Of a stretch of DNA of 15,779 nucleotides, positions 1 to 5,580 are shown piece after piece. The DNA comes from Spirochaetota bacterium (GTDB taxonomy: Bacteria; Spirochaetota; Spirochaetia; Treponematales; Breznakiellaceae): assembly GCA_023406985.1 (NCBI GenBank), contig JAEXTK010000115.1:1-15779 (forward strand), read 5' to 3'. A model generated the notes under the pieces. That model did no database searches, was not told where the DNA came from, and saw nothing but the letters and a program-made list of their open reading frames with translations. Each line of letters opens with the position of its first letter. Position 1 is the first letter of the stretch. The translations under genes were made by a program, and so were the position numbers.

Positions 1-890
1 CCATCCTCCTCTTCTCGCTCCCCATACCCGAAGAACTGGGCGACGTCGCCGCCCACCGCATCACGCCCCTCGTTCCGGACGCCGAATTCGCCCGCGCCGT
101 GGCCGACGCCGCGGAGGCCGCCGGCGAGACGCTGAGCGTTCACCTCAAGATCGATACGGGGATGGGCCGCATCGGCTGCCGCCCCGAGGAGGCCGTGGAC
201 CTGGCCCGCGCGGTCTCCTCCCTGAAGAGCCTCAAGCTCGAGGGGATCGCGACCCACCTGGCCGTCGGCGACTCCTCCGCGGCCGACGACGTGGCGTATA
301 CCGAACGCCAGCTCGCCGCCTTCCGGGAAGCGGTGGCCGCGGTCCGCGCGGCCGGCATCGACCCGGGCATCGTCCATGCCGCCCATTCGGGGGCCGTCGC
401 CATCCACGAGGATTCCTTCTTCGACATGGTCCGCCCCGGACTCCTCGTCTACGGGTATCCGCCCGTGGAGGACCGCGTCGACGCGGTCCCGGTCACGCCC
501 GTCATGGAGCTCGCGACGAGCGTCGTGTTCATCAAGCGCGTAAAAAAAGGCGAATCGATCTCCTACGGGAGGATCTGGACCGCCGACCGCGACACGACCG
601 TCGCGACCCTCCCCCTCGGCTACGCGGACGGACTCCAGCGCCGGCTCTCCGGCAAGATCTCCGTGCTCATCGGAGCGGCGACCTACCCCGTCGTCGGGCG
701 CATCTGCATGGACCAGTGCATGGTGGATCTCGGCCCCGACTCCCCCGTCCGGCGCTGGGACCCCGCGGTCGTCTTCGGCGGCGAGAGCGCGGGCCCCTCG
801 GCCGCCGATTTGGCGCGCGAGCTCGGCACCATCCCCTACGAGATCACCTGCGGAATCAACAAGCGCGTCCCCCGCGTCTACGTGGAATAG
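1..890 (+). CDS. alr: Alanine racemase, 5'-truncated by the window edge
   Basis: PLP-dependent enzyme that interconverts L- and D-alanine in the cytoplasm, supplying D-Ala for peptidoglycan. The reading frame is open from base 3, so the start and the N-terminal barrel strand carrying the PLP-binding lysine lie outside the window. What remains is the second half of the TIM barrel and the C-terminal beta domain. Visible family motifs are KIDTGMGRIG (about 147-176), the SYGR segment whose Tyr codon at 564-566 matches the catalytic tyrosine of the family, LPLGYADG, GRICMDQCMVDL (about 697-732) and the terminal RVPRVYVE. The stop is TAG at 888-890, 40 bases before fhs on the same strand. A promoter-like hexamer in that gap suggests fhs can also be transcribed separately. 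The family assignment is secure; the 5' end cannot be judged. Confidence 0.95.
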   Translation, partial: ILLFSLPIPEELGDVAAHRITPLVPDAEFARAVADAAEAAGETLSVHLKIDTGMGRIGCRPEEAVDLARAVSSLKSLKLEGIATHLAVGDSSAADDVAYTERQLAAFREAVAAVRAAGIDPGIVHAAHSGAVAIHEDSFFDMVRPGLLVYGYPPVEDRVDAVPVTPVMELATSVVFIKRVKKGESISYGRIWTADRDTTVATLPLGYADGLQRRLSGKISVLIGAATYPVVGRICMDQCMVDLGPDSPVRRWDPAVVFGGESAGPSAADLARELGTIPYEITCGINKRVPRVYVE

Positions 891-892
891 GG

Positions 893-898
893 TATACT
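893..898 (+). promoter_or_regulatory. Candidate -10 element (TATACT) ahead of fhs
   Basis: TATACT lies immediately after the alr stop and 33 bases before the fhs start, preceded by GG. The -35 region at about 870-875 is GC-rich and matches the sigma-70 consensus poorly. The same hexamer occurs upstream of the HAD and crcB genes, which raises the plausibility. It could also be chance. Confidence 0.4.
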
Positions 899-930
899 TC
901 TCGTCTGCGTCACGAAAAAAGGAGACCCGA

Positions 931-2691
931 ATGGCCACGGTAAAGCTCAATCCCGTCCCCTCCGACATCGAAATCGCGCAAGCCGCCGGTCTGGAGCCCA
1001 TCGCCCAGATCGCCGAAACCCTCGGCATCCCCACCCGCTTCGTGGAGCGGTACGGCGCCTACAAGGCGAAGATCGACTGGAGGCTCCTCCGCGAGAGCGG
1101 CATCGCCGCGCCCCGGGCCAAGTACGTGGACGTCACCGCCATCAGCCCCACGCCGCTCGGCGAGGGCAAGACGACCACGACCGTGGGTCTCACGCAGGGC
1201 CTCGGCTTCATCGGGAAGACGGCCGTCGCGGCCCTCCGGCAACCGTCCATGGGCCCCACCTTCGGCATCAAGGGCGGAGCGGCCGGCGGCGGCTACAGCC
1301 AGGTCGTTCCGATGGAGGATTTCAACCTCCACCTCACCGGCGACATCCACGCGGTCTCCGCCGCCCACAACCTCTGCGCCGCGGCGGTGGACGCCCGCAT
1401 CTACCACGAGGGCCGCTGGACGGACGCCTACTTCGAGAAAATGGGACTCCGGAAGCTCAAGGTCGATCCGTACCGCGTCGCCATCGGCCGCGTCGTGGAC
1501 ATGAACGACCGCGTGCTCCGCAACGTGATCGTCGGGCTCGGCGGCCTGGAGGACGGGCCCATGCGCCAGTCCCGCTTCGACATCTCCGTGGCGAGCGAGG
1601 TCATGGCCATCCTCGCCCTCGCGACGGACCTGGCCGACCTCCGCGCCCGGCTCGGCCGCATGGTGGTGGCCTACGACGCGAAGGGAACGCCCCTCACGGC
1701 CGACGATTTCGGCGTGGCCGGCGCCATGGCGGTCCTGCTCCGCGAGGCGCTCAAGCCCAACCTCATGCAGACCCTGGAGGGCCAGGCGGCCTTCGTGCAC
1801 GCGGGCCCCTTCGCCAACATCGCCCACGGCAACTCGTCCATCGTGGCCGACCTCGTGGCCGTCCGCTACGCCGACTACGTCGTGACCGAGAGCGGCTTCG
1901 GGGCGGACATGGGCATGGAGAAGTTCTTCGACATCAAGTGCCGGTCCTCGGGCCTCAGGCCCGACGCCGTGGTGGTGGTGGCCACCGTGCGGGCGCTCAA
2001 GGCCCACGGCGGCGGCCCCGCGGTGACCCCGGGGAAACCGCTCCCGGCCGAGTACCGCGAGGAGAACCTCGACCTGCTCAAGGCGGGCCTCGCGAACCTC
2101 GTCGCGCACCTCGGCATCGTGCGGCGCTTCGGCGTGCCCGCCGTGGTCGCGATCAACGCCTTCCCGACCGACACCGAGGCCGAATGGGCGGTGATCCGCG
2201 AGGCGGCCGTCAAGGCGGGCGCCGTAGACGCGGTCGTGGCCCGCAACTGGGCGCTCGGCGGCGAAGGGGCGGCGGACCTGGCGAGGGCCGTGGAGAAGGC
2301 CTGCGCGATCCCTGCGAAATTCGATTTCCTCTATCCCGCCGAGCTGCCGCTCCGCGGCAAGATCGAACGGATCGCGACCGAAGTGTACGGGGCCGACGGC
2401 GTGGACTATACGACGGCGGCGGCCGAAGAACTCGATTCGTTGTCCGAAAAGGGTTTCGGCGCCCTCCCGATCTGTATGGCCAAGACCCAATACTCGCTGT
2501 CCCACGATCCCGCGCTCAAGGGCGCGCCCAAGGGCTGGCGCCTTCCCATCCGCGAAGTGCGGCTCGCCGCCGGCGCGGGCTTCGTCTATCCGCTCTGCGG
2601 CGACATGACCACCATGCCGGGCCTGCCGAGCAAGCCCGCCTTCATGGGCATCGACGTGGACGCGGACGGCAGGATCGTCGGGCTCTCCTAA
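931..2691 (+). CDS. fhs: Formate-tetrahydrofolate ligase (10-formyl-THF synthetase)
   Basis: Cytoplasmic enzyme that joins formate to tetrahydrofolate with ATP, giving 10-formyl-THF for one-carbon metabolism; it is also a methyl-branch step of the Wood-Ljungdahl pathway. At 586 residues it is slightly longer than the roughly 560 typical of the family, partly through extra residues after HGG near residue 361. Start region PSDIEIAQAAGLEPI is typical. The ATP-binding loop TPLGEGKT is at residues 74-81, the family signature GIKGGAAGGGY at 112-122, and VATVRALKAHGG at about 350-361. AKTQYSLS and the C-terminal MTTMPGLPSKPAFMGIDVDA are also present. The ATG at 931 is set by GGAGA at 921-925. The gene converges on the next one with 7 bases between stop codons. 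No other Wood-Ljungdahl genes are in the window, so acetogenesis cannot be inferred. Confidence 0.97.
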   Translation: MATVKLNPVPSDIEIAQAAGLEPIAQIAETLGIPTRFVERYGAYKAKIDWRLLRESGIAAPRAKYVDVTAISPTPLGEGKTTTTVGLTQGLGFIGKTAVAALRQPSMGPTFGIKGGAAGGGYSQVVPMEDFNLHLTGDIHAVSAAHNLCAAAVDARIYHEGRWTDAYFEKMGLRKLKVDPYRVAIGRVVDMNDRVLRNVIVGLGGLEDGPMRQSRFDISVASEVMAILALATDLADLRARLGRMVVAYDAKGTPLTADDFGVAGAMAVLLREALKPNLMQTLEGQAAFVHAGPFANIAHGNSSIVADLVAVRYADYVVTESGFGADMGMEKFFDIKCRSSGLRPDAVVVVATVRALKAHGGGPAVTPGKPLPAEYREENLDLLKAGLANLVAHLGIVRRFGVPAVVAINAFPTDTEAEWAVIREAAVKAGAVDAVVARNWALGGEGAADLARAVEKACAIPAKFDFLYPAELPLRGKIERIATEVYGADGVDYTTAAAEELDSLSEKGFGALPICMAKTQYSLSHDPALKGAPKGWRLPIREVRLAAGAGFVYPLCGDMTTMPGLPSKPAFMGIDVDADGRIVGLS

Positions 2692-2698
2692 GCGGCGG

Positions 2699-3382
2699 TC
2701 ACTCGAGTTTCCAGTACGCCCCGCCCCGGTGGGGCCGGTAGTGGCGATCGCACCGGAGCACGGCCACTTCCCCCTGGGGACGTTCTTCGAATGGGAGCCA
2801 GTGCGCCGCGCCGCTTCTCCCCCGCATCCAGAGGGGCCAGGCGACCGTAGCCTCGAGGCCGGGGCGTTCGCCGCCGACGGCGAGAAAATGGGGCCGCGCA
2901 CCGCCGAGGGCGCGCCCGTCGTCGCCGAACACGCGCCGCAACCGTTCCGAGAGGCGCTTCGTCCGCCGCGCGGTCCACTTCCCCGCGTTCCGCGCGTGGA
3001 TCAGCACCACGTCGACGGCCGGCGTTTCGTCAGGCGGCGCGCTTTCCGCGGCGGACGCAGCCTTTGCCCGAAACGCGAGAAAGGCGTCGATCTTGAAGCC
3101 GTCCATCTCCATTCGGCCGCTCCGATCCTCGAATACGCTCGCTTCGGGCGAGGCCGCGACGGTGAACGCGGCGAGGATCGCGTCCAGTTCGATATCCTGG
3201 CCGAAGAAATCCGGTCGCCGCGGATCCCAGCCGAGTTCCGCGCAGACCGCGGCCAGGAAGCCGGGAGACGGTGCGGAGGCCGCGGGCCCGAGGGCATAAA
3301 GCGCGAGACGGCGTCGCTTGCGCGGCGCCAAACGGGCGAGCAATTCCAACGGATCGATCGTATATCCTGGAGCCTCGGTCAT
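2699..3382 (-). CDS. Unrecognised 227-residue protein
   Basis: I do not recognise this family. The 227-residue product has no signal peptide or membrane segment. It has a basic N-terminal patch (PRKRRR, about residues 21-26), an acidic and hydrophobic middle (FFGQDIELDAILAAF, about 59-73; MEMDGFKIDAFLAFRAKA), then VDVVLIHARNAGKW followed by a basic helix RRTKRLSERLRRVF, and a Trp-rich end. Amino-acid composition looks like a real soluble protein. The ATG at 3382 has no good Shine-Dalgarno sequence, which is unusual here and leaves the start uncertain. It lies 45 bases downstream of the HAD phosphatase gene on the same strand, so the two may be cotranscribed. The alternating hydrophobic strand and basic helix might be nucleic-acid or nucleotide related, but that is speculation. 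Confidence 0.7.
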   Translation of the reverse strand: MTEAPGYTIDPLELLARLAPRKRRRLALYALGPAASAPSPGFLAAVCAELGWDPRRPDFFGQDIELDAILAAFTVAASPEASVFEDRSGRMEMDGFKIDAFLAFRAKAASAAESAPPDETPAVDVVLIHARNAGKWTARRTKRLSERLRRVFGDDGRALGGARPHFLAVGGERPGLEATVAWPLWMRGRSGAAHWLPFEERPQGEVAVLRCDRHYRPHRGGAYWKLE

Positions 3383-3427
3383 GGCGAGAGGATGGCGCGG
3401 CCCATTGTACCGATCGTGAGCGGCCGG

Positions 3428-4132
3428 TTATTTTTCCATGAGGCCGCGGAAGAACGCCCGCGCCTCGCGGGGGGTGGCCACGCGGGCGAAGGCCATGCCC
3501 GCCGCCGCGGCGCCGGCCCCGTCGAAGCCCTCCCGGTCCCCGACCACGAGAACCTTGTCGGCTTCCACGCCGAAGAGCTCCGCGGCGCGGAGGAACGGCC
3601 GGGCGGCGGGCTTGAGCGCCCCCTCGTCCTCGTTCGAAAGGCGGATATCGAATTGGAGCGGGTCCAGGCCGATCGCGTGGATGCGGTCGTCCACATGGCC
3701 GTAGTCGGAGAGCACGCCGAGCGCCGGCCACGTGCGGCCGTCCGCGCCCCCGGGCCGGGCGGCACGGCCCCCGGCGGCGAGGAACCGACCCCCGCACGGC
3801 CGCGCGCGGAAAAAGCCGCGGAGCACGGCCACGAAGCGGCCGTACAGGCACTCCTCGTACCATCGCCTGAGATCTTCGGGCTCCTCGCCCTTCAAGCGGA
3901 GCGACGCGTCCAGGGCGATGGCGTCCAGGAGCGCGTCCCGGGAGCCGAAATCGATACCGGCCTTGGACTCCCGCGCCCAGACCAGGGCGGTGAGGCGCCC
4001 CAGTTCCCTGATGGACAGGCAACCGAGCAGGGGCGCCAAGAAGCGCAGGTCATAGAGAGTTCCGTCCAGGTCGAAGAGGATCGCTTCAAAATGGTCGCGT
4101 TTTCCGGCTGAGACTTTTAGGGCTTCGCGCAT
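3428..4132 (-). CDS. HAD-superfamily hydrolase (phosphoglycolate phosphatase-like)
   Basis: Predicted cytoplasmic phosphatase of the haloacid dehalogenase superfamily; the substrate cannot be read from sequence. With the start at 4132 it has 234 residues. Motif I is FDLDGTLYD with nucleophile Asp21 and Asp23. Motif II is the Ser of GVLSDYG, motif III is Lys in GALKPAARPF, and motif IV is VVGDREGFDGAGA. A helical cap lies between motifs I and II (subclass I layout). It also contains a Gly/Ala/Arg-rich stretch (RPCGGRFLAAGGRAARPGG) just before motif II that looks like a low-complexity insertion. The frame stays open 87 codons further upstream, but that extension is Arg/Pro/Ser-rich and covers the divergent crcB promoter region, so I reject it. 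No clear Shine-Dalgarno sequence precedes 4132, and a TATACT hexamer lies 8 bases upstream, so the mRNA may have a very short or no leader. Confidence 0.85.
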   Translation of the reverse strand: MREALKVSAGKRDHFEAILFDLDGTLYDLRFLAPLLGCLSIRELGRLTALVWARESKAGIDFGSRDALLDAIALDASLRLKGEEPEDLRRWYEECLYGRFVAVLRGFFRARPCGGRFLAAGGRAARPGGADGRTWPALGVLSDYGHVDDRIHAIGLDPLQFDIRLSNEDEGALKPAARPFLRAAELFGVEADKVLVVGDREGFDGAGAAAAGMAFARVATPREARAFFRGLMEK

Positions 4133-4140
4133 ATGGGGAC

Positions 4141-4146
4141 AGTATA
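4141..4146 (-). promoter_or_regulatory. Candidate -10 element (TATACT) for the HAD gene
   Basis: On the minus strand TATACT ends 8 bases before the chosen ATG at 4132. Transcription would then begin at or very near the start codon, which fits the missing Shine-Dalgarno sequence. The -35 region is weak (TTTCCC-like about 18 bases upstream). Confidence 0.4.
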
Positions 4147-4203
4147 GGGCATCCGAAAACCGAGGGAAAGCGATTTTCTCTGGCGGGAACGGGGCGCGGC
4201 GGG

Positions 4204-4209
4204 TATACT
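4204..4209 (+). promoter_or_regulatory. Candidate -10 element (TATACT) for crcB
   Basis: GGGTATACT on the plus strand lies 48-53 bases before the crcB start. It stands back-to-back with the TATACT on the other strand at 4141-4146, making this 124-base gap a divergent promoter region. No convincing -35 box is present. I found no fluoride-riboswitch-like fold in this leader. Confidence 0.4.
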
Positions 4210-4256
4210 GCGACCGGCTCGGGCGGACTCGGCTCCCGATGCCGCGGAGGTCCATG

Positions 4257-4661
4257 ATGGAAGCAGCGGCGGTGTTCTTCGGCGGCGGACTGGGCGCCCT
4301 GTGTCGATGGGTCCTCACCGCGGCGGGCGGTAAGGCCATCGCGGGCGCCGGCCTGCAGCAGGACGCCGTCGCCCTCGTAACCTTGGCGATCAACGCGCTC
4401 GGTTGCCTCGCGATGGGCTTCGCCTACGGGGTTTTCGCCCGGACCGCGCCCGCTCCCGGCCTCAGGCTCTTGGTCGCGACGGGTTTCCTCGGCGGGTTCA
4501 CGACCTTCTCCACCTACGCGCTGGAACTCGTGACCGCGCTCCGGGAAGGACGCCCCGCGGCGGCGGTGGCGATCGCCGTAGCCGCGAACCTCGGCGGCAT
4601 CCTCCTCGTGGCGTTCGGCATAGCCCTCGGCGACTCCGCCGCCAGGGCTTTCCGGTGGTGA
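4257..4661 (+). CDS. crcB: CrcB/FluC-type fluoride ion channel
   Basis: Small inner-membrane protein of the Fluc/CrcB family, which exports fluoride as a dual-topology dimer. The product has 134 residues, the usual size, with four hydrophobic segments. Family signatures are visible: GGGLGALCRW near the N-terminus (GGxxGAxxRy), NALGCLAMGF in helix 2 (NxxGxxxxG), and TGFLGGFTTFSTYALE in helix 3, which includes the Phe-box and the TTFS break characteristic of the channel. I place the start at the second ATG of an ATGATG pair because GGAGG at 4246-4250 lies 6 bases before 4257. Starts at 4254 (3-base spacing) or 4239 are possible but poorer. A single crcB gene fits a homodimer. It converges on the next gene with 10 bases between stops. 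Confidence 0.93.
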   Translation: MEAAAVFFGGGLGALCRWVLTAAGGKAIAGAGLQQDAVALVTLAINALGCLAMGFAYGVFARTAPAPGLRLLVATGFLGGFTTFSTYALELVTALREGRPAAAVAIAVAANLGGILLVAFGIALGDSAARAFRW

Positions 4662-4671
4662 AGACGCTTCC

Positions 4672-5181
4672 TTACTCGTCCGACTCCGCGAAGGTCGTCT
4701 CGATCTTTTCGCGGTTCTTTTTGACGAGGGCGACATCGCTCTGGTGCGCTAAGCCGCGCATCTCGTCCAGGTACGGCTTCACTTCCGCGGGGATCGTCTG
4801 CCCCTCGAATCCTTCTTCCATGGATATCGCGCCGAGGGACGCGGTGACGGCGAACAGGATGTCCCAGAAACTGTTGTCCCACCCGTGCGCGGCCAAGATC
4901 CGTTTGGCCTCGGGATTTTGCTTCAGGGCGTTGAGCGCGTTCCGCATGGTCTCGGCTATTTGGCCGGGGGCGGGCGGCGCCATGGGCGCGTCCCCTCCGC
5001 CTCCTTGGGCCGCTCCTTCCACCCCGATGCCCGCAGTCTCGCCGTCACGGGCGATCTTGGGATAGTCCGCGAGGAACCTGTCCAGGGACTTCTGGTCCAA
5101 CACCTTAACCGGCGCGGCCTGCGCGACGAGCGCCGCGGCGACGAGCGCCAGCGCGCACGAAGCCGCTGTTACCTTTTTCAC
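4672..5181 (-). CDS. Small exported protein of unknown function
   Basis: A 169-residue protein with a clear Sec signal peptide: MKKV, a hydrophobic run to about residue 20, then AQA before APVKV, a plausible signal peptidase I site. There is no lipobox cysteine at the cleavage point. The mature part has a short acidic helix region (LDRFLADYPKIARD), a Gly/Pro-rich linker at about residues 51-73, and a helical domain with conserved-looking aromatic residues (AAHGWDNSFWDILFAVTASL). I do not recognise the domain; it should be periplasmic. The start is GTG, fixed by AGGAGGA (plus-strand TCCTCCT at 5186-5192) four bases away. A perfect 6-bp hairpin stands just upstream of that ribosome site. It is downstream of, but separated by a terminator-like hairpin from, the rhodanese gene. 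Confidence 0.8.
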   Translation of the reverse strand: MKKVTAASCALALVAAALVAQAAPVKVLDQKSLDRFLADYPKIARDGETAGIGVEGAAQGGGGDAPMAPPAPGQIAETMRNALNALKQNPEAKRILAAHGWDNSFWDILFAVTASLGAISMEEGFEGQTIPAEVKPYLDEMRGLAHQSDVALVKKNREKIETTFAESDE

Positions 5182-5195
5182 TGCTTCCTCCTGAA

Positions 5196-5213
5196 TACCG
5201 GTCTCTGCCGGTA
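5196..5213 (-). other. Leader hairpin of the exported protein gene
   Basis: TACCGG, a 6-base loop, then CCGGTA: a perfect 6-bp inverted repeat ending 3 bases before the AGGAGGA ribosome site of the exported protein gene. It could stabilise the mRNA or act as an operator. Confidence 0.4.
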
Positions 5214-5225
5214 AAGAGCAAGCAT

Positions 5226-5262
5226 AGCGCGCGGGCGCGGCTCCCGCAAATCCCCGCGCGCT
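5226..5262 (-). terminator. Terminator-like hairpin after the rhodanese gene
   Basis: A perfect 10-bp inverted repeat (AGCGCGCGGG at 5226-5235 and CCCGCGCGCT at 5253-5262) with a 17-base loop, 24 bases beyond the rhodanese stop in the direction of transcription. It is followed only by a weak T-rich stretch (TGCTTGCTCTTT), so termination may be partial. Confidence 0.5.
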
Positions 5263-5285
5263 CAGGCCGCGCGTTCTCGGCCGGC

Positions 5286-5564
5286 TTACGCCTCCGGCAT
5301 GTCGTCCAGGCCGCCGGCGTTCACCACGTCCGTCCAGCCCGAGGCCTTGAGGAGCTTGGCCGCGAGGGCGCTCCGCGACCCGGAGGCGCAGTAGACCACC
5401 ACCGGCTTATCCTTGGGTTCCAGGCTCTCCATGCGCGACATGAGCGCTCCGACGGGGATGTTCACGGCGCCGGGATAGGCGCCGTCCATGAACTCGTCTT
5501 CCGTCCGCACGTCCACGATGCGGGCCCCCGCCTTGATCTTCTGCGTTACGATATTCTCGGCCAT
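5286..5564 (-). CDS. Single-domain rhodanese (sulfurtransferase)
   Basis: A 92-residue stand-alone rhodanese domain of the GlpE/PspE size class, cytoplasmic since no signal peptide is present. Such proteins carry sulfane sulfur as a cysteine persulfide and pass it to thiols or cyanide. Visible motifs are IVDVRTEDEF near residue 16, GAVNIPVG, and the active-site loop YCASGSRS with Cys59 and Arg64, followed by the helix ALAAKLLKASGW and the C-terminal NAGGLDDM. The ATG at 5564 is preceded by AAGGAG (plus-strand 5570-5575). It begins 16 bases after the stop of the CoA-disulfide reductase gene, so the two almost certainly share a transcript. Its intact loop contrasts with the degenerate rhodanese domain fused to that reductase, so it probably provides the sulfurtransferase activity of the pair. 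Confidence 0.93.
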   Translation of the reverse strand: MAENIVTQKIKAGARIVDVRTEDEFMDGAYPGAVNIPVGALMSRMESLEPKDKPVVVYCASGSRSALAAKLLKASGWTDVVNAGGLDDMPEA

Positions 5565-5580
5565 AGGTGCTCCTTGCTCT

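Noticed and set aside
910..2901. A very long open frame on the minus strand opposite fhs
   Set aside because: It is the mirror of a well-conserved gene in GC-rich DNA; its product is His/Gly/Arg-rich with no recognisable domain and no ribosome site.
4147..4256. A fluoride riboswitch ahead of crcB
   Set aside because: I looked for the conserved riboswitch core and pseudoknot pairing and could not find them in this GC-rich leader.
4133..4393. An 87-codon N-terminal extension of the HAD protein
   Set aside because: It is Arg/Pro/Ser-rich, runs across the divergent promoter region and the start of crcB, and the HAD motif I sits at the normal distance from 4132.
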